47,579 bases of DNA. Origin: Nitrospirota bacterium. GTDB lineage: Bacteria > Nitrospirota > Thermodesulfovibrionia > UBA6902 > JAJYJJ01. The position numbers and the translations under genes are program-made. The stretch spans positions 1 to 47,579 of the forward strand of contig JAJYJJ010000017.1 in the NCBI GenBank assembly GCA_021789595.1. Reading direction: 5' to 3'. The notes under the pieces are model-generated. The model saw nothing but the letters and a program-made list of their open reading frames with translations. It had not been told where the DNA came from and made no database searches. This document shows, one piece after another, positions 33,731-40,213 of this stretch; position 1 is the first letter of the stretch, and each line of letters begins with the position of its first letter.

Positions 33731-34624
33731 TTGGAAGATAAACTCCTCAACAGATTTATAGAATTCCTCAAGATAGAGAGGGCATGCTCTGTGCATACGC
33801 TGAGGGCGTACATAAAAGATGTAGGGGAGTTTTTAACCTTTGCAGAAGGGCTTGATATGGGAAAGATAGACAGCGTTGACATAAGGGGGTTTCTTGCAGA
33901 GCTGCATAAAAGAAGGCTCAAAAAGGTATCCGTAGGCAGGAAGCTTGCAACACTCAGGACCTTCTTCAGGTTTCTGCACAGAGAGGGATATATCAAAAAA
34001 AACCCTGCCAGACTTGTATCAACCCCTAAACTGCCTAAACCACTTCCCAAATTTCTCACGGTAGATGATGCTGTTGCCCTTATGGGAATGCCTAAAGGAG
34101 ATGATTTCCAGATGCTGAGGGACAGGGCCATCCTTGAACTCCTGTATTCAAGTGGTCTGAGGGTGAGCGAGGTTGCAAACCTCAATCTCGGAGATATAAA
34201 CATGAAAGAGGCGCTTGTAAAGGCAAAGGGAAAGAGGAAGAAGGAGAGGATAGTCCCGGTTGGTTCAAAGGCAATGAATGCTGTAAGGCTTTATCTGATA
34301 GAGAGGACACTGAGAAAGAAGCAGTCAGAGGCATTCTTCCTGAACAGAAACGGCGGCCGCCTGACAGACAGAGGCATAAGGAGGATTGTTGTTAAATACG
34401 CCAGGCTGGTGGGCATAGGACAGAGTATAGGACCCCACACCCTCAGGCATACATTTGCAACCCATCTTCTACATGGCGGCGCAGACCTCAGGGCAATACA
34501 GGAGCTACTTGGCCATGCCTCCTTATCTACTACACAGAAATATACCCATCTTGATATAGCCCACCTTATGGAGACCTATGACAAGGCACACCCAAGGGCA
34601 AAGGATGAAAGTGACAAGCATTGA
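33731..34624 (+). CDS. xerC: Tyrosine recombinase XerC/XerD
   Basis: A 297-residue site-specific recombinase that resolves chromosome dimers at dif. The N-terminal SAM-like core-binding domain (about 5-90) includes RACSVHTLRAYIKDVGEFL. The catalytic domain has Arg in SSGLRVSEVANL, Lys in KGKRKKERIVP, HTLRHTFATHLLHGG (His and Arg), GHASLSTTQKYTH (His and nucleophilic Tyr). The apparent start is TTG at 33731, 9 nt after trmFO, with GAGG about 7 nt upstream. Its place after trmFO argues for housekeeping XerC and not a phage integrase. Confidence 0.92.
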   Translation: MEDKLLNRFIEFLKIERACSVHTLRAYIKDVGEFLTFAEGLDMGKIDSVDIRGFLAELHKRRLKKVSVGRKLATLRTFFRFLHREGYIKKNPARLVSTPKLPKPLPKFLTVDDAVALMGMPKGDDFQMLRDRAILELLYSSGLRVSEVANLNLGDINMKEALVKAKGKRKKERIVPVGSKAMNAVRLYLIERTLRKKQSEAFFLNRNGGRLTDRGIRRIVVKYARLVGIGQSIGPHTLRHTFATHLLHGGADLRAIQELLGHASLSTTQKYTHLDIAHLMETYDKAHPRAKDESDKH

Positions 34625-34680
34625 TGCTTTGTCTATCACAAAAATACATTAACGCTGTTTCAGTTTACTTTGAACATCCA

Positions 34681-34709
34681 TTGACATGAACCTGAATCTC
34701 TGGTAAAAA
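34681..34709 (+). promoter_or_regulatory. Promoter of nifU, predicted leaderless
   Basis: Perfect TTGACA (34681-34686), 17-nt spacer, weak TAAAAA (34704-34709), ATG after 6 nt at 34716. No clear Shine-Dalgarno. Confidence 0.5.
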
Positions 34710-34715
34710 GAGATT

Positions 34716-35546
34716 ATGTGGGAGTATTCAGAGAAGGTAAAGGAGTTCTTTCTCCATCCAAAGAATGTTGGTGAGATAGAAAATCCTGATGCTGTCGGCG
34801 AAGTGGGCAGCATGATATGCGGGGATGCCCTTAAGCTGACACTCAGGATTGATAAGGAGACAGGCAGGATTATAGATGCAAAATTCCAGACCTTTGGCTG
34901 TGCCTCTGCAATAGCCAGTTCATCAGTGCTTACAGAGCTCATAAAGGGGAAAACCGTAGATGAGGCCATCAAAATCACCAATAGGGACATTGCAGAGTAT
35001 CTTGGTGGGCTGCCAAAAGAAAAGATGCACTGCTCTGTCATGGGCAGAGAGGCCCTTGAGGCAGCAATTGTCAATTACATGGGCGAAAGAAGACCTCCAG
35101 AGGCAAAGGAGAAGCTTATCTGTCAATGTTTTGAGGTCACAGAAGAAAAGATACGAAGGGTTGCCATAGAAAACCACCTCACTACAGTTGAGGAGATAAC
35201 CAATTATACAAAGGCAGGCGGCGGATGCGGCTCCTGCATACCGCAGATAGAGGAGATATTAAAGGATATATGGGCAATAAAAATCCCTGAGATGCCAAAG
35301 GTGAAAAAGAGACTCACCAACCTCCAGAAGATAGCACTCATACAGGATATTATAGAAAAGGAGATAAGGCCAAGACTTCAGGCTGATGGAGGAGACCTTG
35401 AGGTCATAGACATAGATGGCAAGAGGGTTATCATTGCCCTGAGGGCAATGTGTGTTGAATGTCCGATGGGTGGTGTTACAATAGATAATATCCAGGAGAA
35501 GTTAAGGGAGCTTGTGGATGAAAACATTGTGGTGGAGACGGGTTAA
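34716..35546 (+). CDS. nifU: Fe-S cluster scaffold NifU (three-domain)
   Basis: A 276-residue scaffold for iron-sulfur cluster assembly. The IscU-like N-domain (about 1-125) has its three cysteines in MICGDALKL, FGCASAIASSS and KMHCSVMGREAL. The central BFD-like [2Fe-2S] domain has CQCFEVTEEK and GGGCGSC. The C-terminal NifU domain carries CVECPMGG. The cysteine desulfurase gene follows in the same orientation, separated by a small mobile-type element. Full-length NifU occurs in nitrogen fixers but also as the general assembly system in anaerobes; no nif structural genes are seen here. Confidence 0.95.
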   Translation: MWEYSEKVKEFFLHPKNVGEIENPDAVGEVGSMICGDALKLTLRIDKETGRIIDAKFQTFGCASAIASSSVLTELIKGKTVDEAIKITNRDIAEYLGGLPKEKMHCSVMGREALEAAIVNYMGERRPPEAKEKLICQCFEVTEEKIRRVAIENHLTTVEEITNYTKAGGGCGSCIPQIEEILKDIWAIKIPEMPKVKKRLTNLQKIALIQDIIEKEIRPRLQADGGDLEVIDIDGKRVIIALRAMCVECPMGGVTIDNIQEKLRELVDENIVVETG

Positions 35547-35570
35547 AATATTAATAAAGGGGGATGAAAA

Positions 35571-35642
35571 TGTCATTGCCCGGCTTGACCGGGCAATCCA
35601 TAAACAAGGGATTGGATTCCCCGATTAAATCGGGGGATGACA
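35571..35642 (+). mobile_element. MITE-like element between nifU and nifS
   Basis: A 72-bp element with terminal inverted repeats TGTCAT/ATGACA. It has a perfect inner hairpin ATTGCCCGG (35575-35583)/CCGGGCAAT (35589-35597) and a second hairpin TCCCCGAT (35618-35625) with ATCGGGGGA (35629-35637, one bulge). It contains no reading frame and resembles the widespread TGTCATTCC...GGAATGACA repeats of bacterial genomes. Confidence 0.75.
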
Positions 35643-35679
35643 GAATTATTATAACTCAATAAGTTAAGAGGTATTTCAG

Positions 35680-36849
35680 GTGAAGCCGATATATTTTGAC
35701 AATAACGCAACCACACCCATTGCCCCGGAGGTTCTAAATGAGATGCTTCCATATCTCAGGGAACTTTATGGCAATCCATCCAGCATGCACACCTTTGGCG
35801 GACAGCTCCATAGAAAGATAGAAGAGGCAAGGGTAAAGGTTGCAGACCTTATTAATGCTGAGATAGAGGAGATAATATTTACAAGCTGCGGGACAGAGAG
35901 CGACAATACTGCAATAATGAGCGCAATAGAATCTTACCCTCGAAAGAGGCATGTTATCACAACGAGGGTAGAACACCCTGCTGTCTTGAATTTCTGCAAG
36001 CACCTTGTGAGAAAGGGTTACCGTGTCACATTCCTTCCTGTGGATAAGTTTGGAAGGCTTGAGATGGAGGTATTCTTAAAGGCCATAGACGATGACACTG
36101 CAGTGGTCTCGATAATGTATGCAAATAACGAAACAGGTGTGGTTTTTCCAATAAAAGACATAGGAGAAATCCTGCAGGAAAGAAAAATACTTTTCCACAC
36201 AGATGCGGTTCAGGCAGTGGGTAAGGTTCTTATAGATGTCAAGGAACTTCCTGTTGATATGCTCTCACTTTCAGGACATAAGTTGCATGCGCCAAAGGGT
36301 GTGGGTGCACTTTATGTAAGGAAAGGCACAAGGTTTTACCCTTATATAATTGGCGGACATCAGGAGCGTGGGAGAAGGGCTGGGACAGAGAATGTGGCAT
36401 CCATAATTGCTCTTGGGAAGGCATGCGAACTCGCTAAAGGATATTTAAATGAAGAGGCGGGTTATCTGAGCAGACTCAGGGATAAACTTGAAAGGGCACT
36501 GCTTGAATTATGTCCTGATGCGCAGGTTAATGGTGATAGAGAAAATCGTCTGCCTAATACCACAAATATGAGCTTTCAGTATGTGGAGGGGGAGGCGATA
36601 CTGCTCAGGCTCAATGAATATGGCATATGCGCCTCATCAGGTTCTGCCTGTACATCAGGTTCCCTTGAACCGAGCCATGTGCTGAGGGCAATGGGTATAC
36701 CCTTTACAGCCATACACGGCTCCATAAGATTCTCCCTCAGCCACTACAACACAGAGGATGAGGTGGATAAGGTGATTGAAGTGATGCCATCCATAATAAG
36801 GGAACTGAGAACCCTCTCGCCGTATGGTAAGGAAAAAATGCAGGGATAA
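35680..36849 (+). CDS. nifS: Cysteine desulfurase NifS/IscS
   Basis: A 389-residue PLP enzyme that takes sulfur from cysteine for NifU-borne clusters. Signatures are IYFDNNATTPIAPEVL, the PLP Lys in LSLSGHKLHAPKGVGALY, GGHQERGRRAGTENV, and the active Cys in SSGSACTSGSLEPSHVL near 325. The length and the short ASSGSACTSGS loop fit NifS/IscS class I. The start is GTG (35680). The MITE lies immediately upstream and could alter coupling with nifU. Confidence 0.96.
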   Translation: MKPIYFDNNATTPIAPEVLNEMLPYLRELYGNPSSMHTFGGQLHRKIEEARVKVADLINAEIEEIIFTSCGTESDNTAIMSAIESYPRKRHVITTRVEHPAVLNFCKHLVRKGYRVTFLPVDKFGRLEMEVFLKAIDDDTAVVSIMYANNETGVVFPIKDIGEILQERKILFHTDAVQAVGKVLIDVKELPVDMLSLSGHKLHAPKGVGALYVRKGTRFYPYIIGGHQERGRRAGTENVASIIALGKACELAKGYLNEEAGYLSRLRDKLERALLELCPDAQVNGDRENRLPNTTNMSFQYVEGEAILLRLNEYGICASSGSACTSGSLEPSHVLRAMGIPFTAIHGSIRFSLSHYNTEDEVDKVIEVMPSIIRELRTLSPYGKEKMQG

Positions 36850-36855
36850 AGAATC

Positions 36856-36884
36856 TTGACAACAGGCATTAATAAAACTATGAT
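36856..36884 (+). promoter_or_regulatory. Promoter of hxlA-hxlB, predicted near-leaderless
   Basis: Perfect TTGACA (36856-36861), 17-nt spacer, TATGAT (36879-36884). The ATG is at 36894, only 9 nt past the -10 box, leaving a leader of 0-4 nt. Confidence 0.75.
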
Positions 36885-36893
36885 TTTATCAGG

Positions 36894-37529
36894 ATGGCAC
36901 TTCTTCAGATAGCCCTTGATTTCCTCGACATGGACAAGACCCTTGCGGTCGCTGAGAAGGCCCATGCCTATGTGGATATCATCGAGGCAGGCACACCCCT
37001 TATTAAATCAGAGGGTATCATGGCCGTCGGTATCCTCAAGAAAAATTTTCCTGATAAAAAGGTCTTTGCAGATCTGAAGGTAATGGATGCAGGAGCCTTA
37101 GAGGCAAAGATGGCATTCGAGGCAGGGGCTGATATGATAAGCGTGTGTGCACAGGCCTCGATAGAAACTATTAAAGGTGCCATCGAGGAAAATAAAAGAT
37201 GGAATAAGGAAGTGGTGATAGACCTCATAGGCTCAAGGGACTGGCTTTCGATGGCAGGGGAATTAAGACATCTGTCTCCAGATTACTTCTGTATCCATAC
37301 CGGTCTGGATGAACAGATTAAGGGCAAAAGACCCTTTGAAGGACTGGAGGAATTTGCAAGGGAAATAAATATGCCATATTGCATTGCAGGCGGGATAAGG
37401 CCTGAGGATATTCCTCTCATAATGCCATTTAAGCCGTCGATTATTGTAGTGGGAGGATACATCACAAAGGCTGAAAGCCCAGGGGATGCTGCAAAGACAA
37501 TAAAAGAGGCGATAGTGAGGTGCATATGA
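36894..37529 (+). CDS. hxlA: 3-hexulose-6-phosphate synthase
   Basis: A 211-residue TIM-barrel enzyme of the orotidine-decarboxylase superfamily that condenses formaldehyde with ribulose-5-phosphate, or runs backwards to make pentose. The start LLQIALDFLDMDKTLAVAEK, then EAGTPLIKSEGI, KVFADLKVMDAGALEA (catalytic DxKxxD-like), and the phosphate site IAGGIRPEDIP, IIVVGGYITKA are all present. It overlaps hxlB by 4 nt (ATGA) and has its own strong promoter. In organisms lacking the oxidative pentose pathway this pair makes ribose phosphate; otherwise it detoxifies formaldehyde. Confidence 0.94.
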   Translation: MALLQIALDFLDMDKTLAVAEKAHAYVDIIEAGTPLIKSEGIMAVGILKKNFPDKKVFADLKVMDAGALEAKMAFEAGADMISVCAQASIETIKGAIEENKRWNKEVVIDLIGSRDWLSMAGELRHLSPDYFCIHTGLDEQIKGKRPFEGLEEFAREINMPYCIAGGIRPEDIPLIMPFKPSIIVVGGYITKAESPGDAAKTIKEAIVRCI

Positions 37530-38092
37530 ACTATTATCCTTTTATATTAGGGAAGATAAAGGAGGTTACAGATAGAATATCTCCCGAGGATTTTGACAAC
37601 TTCATTAACTTTATTATCAAGGCTCCACGGATATACATAATTGGTGCTGGCCGTTCTGGCCTCGTTGCAAGGGCATTTGGTATGCGTCTTGTTCATCTGA
37701 AGAAGAAGGTATTCATAGTAGGTGAGACCATTACACCTGCAATGAGAAAGGGTGATGCCTTAATTGCCGTTTCTGGCTCAGGGAAGACCACATGGGTTGT
37801 AGAGACAGCAAAGGCATCAAAGACCCTCGGCGGAAAAGTGGCTGCCATTACATGGGATCCAAACTCTGAGCTGGCAAGGCTTGCAGACACAGTTGTCCTT
37901 ATCAGGTCAGAGGCTATACCGAGAGGAGTAACAGGCTACACTACAAGGGAGCTTATGGGCATTCCTCTTCCACCATTAGGCTCGCTTTTTGAGATTTCGA
38001 CCCTCATCTTCTTTGAGGCCTGCGTCCTTGTTCTGATGAACAGACTCGGTATCGAAGAGGAGGAAATGAGGAAGATCCATGCCAATCTGTGA
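37526..38092 (+). CDS. hxlB: 6-phospho-3-hexuloisomerase
   Basis: A 188-residue SIS-domain isomerase converting hexulose-6-phosphate to fructose-6-phosphate. The start ATG at 37526 overlaps the hxlA stop and has GAGG 5 nt upstream, so the GTG at 37520 is not used. The SIS motifs are IYIIGAGRSGLVARAFGMRL and ALIAVSGSGKTTWVVETA. LGSLFEISTLIFFEACVLVLM follows as in family members. Works with hxlA as the two-enzyme ribulose monophosphate unit. Confidence 0.94.
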   Translation: MNYYPFILGKIKEVTDRISPEDFDNFINFIIKAPRIYIIGAGRSGLVARAFGMRLVHLKKKVFIVGETITPAMRKGDALIAVSGSGKTTWVVETAKASKTLGGKVAAITWDPNSELARLADTVVLIRSEAIPRGVTGYTTRELMGIPLPPLGSLFEISTLIFFEACVLVLMNRLGIEEEEMRKIHANL

Positions 38093-38108
38093 AATCTAAT
38101 AAAAACAA

Positions 38109-38167
38109 CTCCTCATCTGTTATCCATAAAACCCGAAAACAATGTCGTCAATCTTCTCATCCATCAC
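38109..38167 (-). pseudogene. Second decayed tail of a restriction-modification gene
   Basis: On the - strand this stretch reads MDEKIDDIVFGFYG followed by a frame break. It aligns with the tail of the restriction-gene fragment at 38675-38884 (TDEKIDDIVYGLYG) over about 60 bases. No intact gene remains; it probably reflects a duplication of the 3' end of the R-M gene. Confidence 0.6.
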
Positions 38168-38178
38168 CGCTGAAAATT

Positions 38179-38388
38179 TTATGCCGCCGAAAGTTCAGGG
38201 AGCTTGAATTCGATCTTCTCTCCCATTATTTTGGATGCCTCTATCACTTCGATTCCGATGAGTTTTCCATCTCTGTCAAAATCTGCGTGGACGCCCGGGG
38301 TAATGGTTATGGTTTGCGCCGCCTTTGTCCCGGCCTCTGCAAAATATATGTATAGGAGATCCCGCTCGGGGTCAAACTCGATCCTCAT
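38179..38388 (-). CDS. DUF2283 family protein
   Basis: A 69-residue small beta protein with the DUF2283 pattern: EFDPERDLLYIYFAEAGT, GVHADFDRDGKLIGIEVIEAS and FKLP near the end. It follows the DUF4258 gene with a 4-nt overlap. DUF4258-DUF2283 pairs are often listed as likely toxin-antitoxin modules, with this protein as the antitoxin side; activity is not established by sequence. The ribosome-binding site AGGAGG lies just upstream on the - strand. Confidence 0.85.
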   Translation of the reverse strand: MRIEFDPERDLLYIYFAEAGTKAAQTITITPGVHADFDRDGKLIGIEVIEASKIMGEKIEFKLPELSAA

Positions 38389-38678
38389 GGCTCCTCCTTT
38401 CTTATAAACCCGCTGCCATACCGCGCCTTGGCGGTCAATAAAACAAACGCGTCTTGCTTATACTTATAATACACTGTTACCTCTTTTTCTTCAAAAAATT
38501 TTCCTTCCCACTCCGCATTAAAGGGGAAGGCAAGCACCTTGCCGAAAATGCCCTCCTGTGCATCTCCGGCATCCCGGCCGCGCACAAGGGTTTCCTGTAT
38601 CTCCTGCAAGGAAATCCCTCGCTGAAGCATCCTTGCCTTTAAATGCGGATGAAGGTCAGATTCACTGATCGCTTTCAT
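38385..38678 (-). CDS. DUF4258 family protein (putative toxin)
   Basis: A 97-residue protein of the DUF4258 family, related in layout to RelE/HigB-like small toxins. HLKARMLQRGISLQEIQETL is the conserved helical part, and VTVYYKYKQDAFVLLTAKARYG the terminal beta-sheet. The insertion FPFNAEWEGKFFEEKEV lies between them. Start overlaps the end of the restriction-gene fragment (ATGA), and its end overlaps DUF2283, giving a compact two-gene unit inserted in a decayed restriction locus. Confidence 0.8.
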   Translation of the reverse strand: MKAISESDLHPHLKARMLQRGISLQEIQETLVRGRDAGDAQEGIFGKVLAFPFNAEWEGKFFEEKEVTVYYKYKQDAFVLLTAKARYGSGFIRKEEP

Positions 38679-38884
38679 TTGCTATCTCCAATTATCTTCC
38701 TCTCTTCCTCCGTTATCCCATACAACCCATAAACAATATCATCTATCTTCTCATCAGTGATTGTAATTTCCCGTTCGATCTTTTCACGCTCTGCTGAGGG
38801 AGGAAGGGAATTTTTCTTTTTGTGTAAATCAAGCATCCGGTCAATCAGAATAGAATTCTTTTTTAAGTTGGTCTTCCGGGACAA
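38675..38884 (-). pseudogene. C-terminal fragment of an Eco57I-like restriction-modification enzyme
   Basis: A 69-codon frame whose body, MLDLHKKKNSLPPSAER then EKIEREITITDEKIDDIVY and GLYGITEEERKIIG, is the typical tail of Eco57I/type IIG DNA methylase-nucleases. It lacks the methylase and nuclease domains and its first 15 codons overlap the hicA end in another frame. The matching N-terminal fragment is at 39988-40137. It could still be translated as a short peptide. Confidence 0.7.
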
Positions 38885-39089
38885 AACGGCTGGCTTGTCT
38901 TAGGATTGCGCGTAAAGTTCCAATATCAAGTTCATTATGCATTACAATGGTTAGTGATTGCTTTTCGCCAGAGGATAAAATCCGTCTCAACTTTACGTGA
39001 CTGCCTCTTTGAGAATGAATTGAAAACCCAAATTTTGAAAGAATTGATAATACTTCTTTTCCAGAGAGCCGCTTTAGTTTAGGCGACAC
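38841..39089 (-). CDS. hicA: HicA family toxin (mRNA interferase)
   Basis: An 82-residue dsRBD-like RNase toxin. LKRLSGKEVLSILSKFGF is the usual HicA opening, RGSHVKLRR has the catalytic His, and VMHNELDIGTLRAILRQAS is the terminal strand-helix. It starts 11 nt inside the end of the hicB-like gene, giving antitoxin-first order on the - strand. The end overlaps the restriction-gene fragment, showing that the module was inserted in it. Confidence 0.9.
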   Translation of the reverse strand: MSPKLKRLSGKEVLSILSKFGFSIHSQRGSHVKLRRILSSGEKQSLTIVMHNELDIGTLRAILRQASRFVPEDQLKKEFYSD

Positions 39090-39321
39090 TTGCTACCGGC
39101 TCCGTCTCCATCGTTATAATCAGCGTAGGATTAGGCGCAAGGCCGATCTCTTCAAGGTCTTCGCCTTCAAGGTGTAGTTCAACTGCCTCTTTGAGATTTG
39201 CAACCACTTCATCGATGGTTTTGCCCTGAGTTACAACAGGCACTTCAAGACACTCAGCAACATAGTACTTTTCGCCTTTCCTGATAAATGCCTTTATTGT
39301 GTGTTGAAGATGTTCTTTCAT
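39079..39321 (-). CDS. hicB: HicB family antitoxin
   Basis: An 80-residue HicB-type partial RNase-H-fold antitoxin: HTIKAFIRKGEKYYVAECLE, then PVVTQGKTIDEVVANLKEAV and ELHLEGEDLEEIG. The start at 39321 (MKEHLQH) is preferred over 39342 because GGAGGC lies 4-5 nt upstream; the longer form would translate the ribosome-binding site. No DNA-binding tail is evident, so repression may need the toxin or be absent. Confidence 0.9.
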   Translation of the reverse strand: MKEHLQHTIKAFIRKGEKYYVAECLEVPVVTQGKTIDEVVANLKEAVELHLEGEDLEEIGLAPNPTLIITMETEPVASVA

Positions 39322-39374
39322 GTTTGCCTCCTTTATGTTCATATTTTACCTAAATCCTCCCCTAAAATCACCTT

Positions 39375-39449
39375 CAATTATCTTCCTTTTACCTCTATCA
39401 AGAATTCCTCAGCACGATTTTAAAAAAGTAGAATTAAAGACCAGACCCC
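39375..39449 (-). repeat. Imperfect direct repeat, copy B
   Basis: This 75-bp stretch matches 39943-40019 in the same orientation (e.g. shared TTGATAGAGG and GTCTTTAATT on the - strand). The two copies flank the DUF559 gene. Both translate to a related short peptide ending (LDRGKRKIIEGD / LDRGERKAIEGE). Confidence 0.7.
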
Positions 39450-39463
39450 GATAAACACCTCTT

Positions 39464-39892
39464 TTATAAGTTAAGCTTTCTCAAGTATTCTTCTTTTCCT
39501 CTTCTGTCACCCCTCTTGAGGTAAGAGGGGTTTGGGGGAGTTATCTTCTCAGCCATCCGGGCTAAAACGCTATCTGTATCGTTAAGTATCTCATGATTCC
39601 AAAATCGCATCATTTCAATCCCCCGATCTTTCAAATGCTCTGAGCGAGCAGCATCATATTCCCGGTTGTCATCTTGAGCGTGCTGTCCGCCATCCACTTC
39701 TATTGCAAGTTTCAGCTTCGGACAGTAAAAGTCCAAGATATATGGACCTACTCCGTACTGACGATAGAATTTCATCCCGTAAAATCGCCTGTTTCGTACA
39801 TGCCTCCAAAAGGCCTTTTCAGCTTCCGTCTGATTACGCCTCAATTCCTGTCGCCGTTGTTTCAGCGACGGATCATTCCGTATGAACTTCAT
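39464..39892 (-). CDS. DUF559 (Vsr-like) endonuclease-domain protein
   Basis: A 142-residue PD-(D/E)XK nuclease-fold protein of the DUF559 family. From the start at 39892 (MKFIRNDPSL; 39910 is also possible) it shows LRRNQTEAEKAFWRHVRNRR, then FYRQYGVGPYILDFYCPKLK with the catalytic Asp, IEVDGGQHA with Glu and the terminal RFWNHEIL. C-terminal residues (TPPNPSYLKRGDRRG) are encoded by a palindromic repeat (39510-39530). A second palindrome lies just upstream of the start. The unit is also flanked by 75-77 bp direct repeats. DNA target and role unknown. Confidence 0.85.
   Translation of the reverse strand: MKFIRNDPSLKQRRQELRRNQTEAEKAFWRHVRNRRFYGMKFYRQYGVGPYILDFYCPKLKLAIEVDGGQHAQDDNREYDAARSEHLKDRGIEMMRFWNHEILNDTDSVLARMAEKITPPNPSYLKRGDRRGKEEYLRKLNL
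39510..39530 (-). repeat. C/G-rich palindrome in the 3' end of the DUF559 gene
   Basis: Perfect arms CCCCTCTT/AAGAGGGG around GAGGT, followed on the + strand by TTTGGGGGAG. Same class as 8647-8665 and 42807-42826. Confidence 0.75.
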
Positions 39893-39904
39893 AACACCCC
39901 CGCA

Positions 39905-39927
39905 CCCCATCTTAACTTAAGAGGGGG
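39905..39927 (-). repeat. C/G-rich palindrome upstream of the DUF559 gene
   Basis: CCCCATCTTAA, C, TTAAGAGGGGG: arms pair over TCTTAA/TTAAGA plus the C/G runs, with one A/C mismatch. It ends 12 nt upstream of the preferred DUF559 start. Confidence 0.7.
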
Positions 39928-39942
39928 AATTTGCTTCTCCCT

Positions 39943-40019
39943 CAATTGCCTTTCTTTCGCCTCTATCAAGAGCCTCTCGTCACGCTTTTAAAAGAGCAAA
40001 ATTAAAGACCTGTGACCCC
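39943..40019 (-). repeat. Imperfect direct repeat, copy A
   Basis: A 77-bp partner of 39375-39449. On the - strand both begin GGGGTC, share GGTCTTTAATT and TTGATAGAGG, and end CAATTG/TAATTG. It covers the break point of the restriction-gene N-terminal fragment. Confidence 0.7.
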
Positions 40020-40137
40020 TCAGCCCTGTTTTGAGTTGGGCTTCGAGGTAACCTTTTGAAAGATAGTGGGCTTTGTCTTTTTCAAACTTTGTGATTAAAT
40101 TTTGGAGTTTCTCGCTGAATGAATCAATGTTAGTCAT
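39988..40137 (-). pseudogene. N-terminal fragment of an Eco57I-like restriction-modification enzyme
   Basis: A 49-codon frame (ATG at 40137) reads MTNIDSFSEKLQNLITKFEK then DKAHYLSKGYLEAQLK. This is the opening of type IIG/Eco57I-type enzymes, where the next residues should be a DFL.PLF.ALGWD block. Instead it runs into direct repeat A (TGLRGHRSLILLF, stop). With the tail at 38675-38884 it marks the two ends of one gene whose middle was lost. The promoter region is an AT-rich stretch at 40138-40213. Confidence 0.65.
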
Positions 40138-40213
40138 TGCTACAATTATACCAAATGACTATGCCTTATGGCGTGATTTGCAATTTGTAATCTACATGCT
40201 ATTATTATAAGTC

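Noticed and set aside
33400-34203. 267-codon open frame on the - strand
   Set aside because: It is antisense to trmFO and xerC, both with clear family motifs; its translation has no recognisable domain.
34716-36849. nifU-nifS as proof of nitrogen fixation
   Set aside because: This pair also serves general Fe-S assembly; no nifHDK or other nif genes are present in the window.
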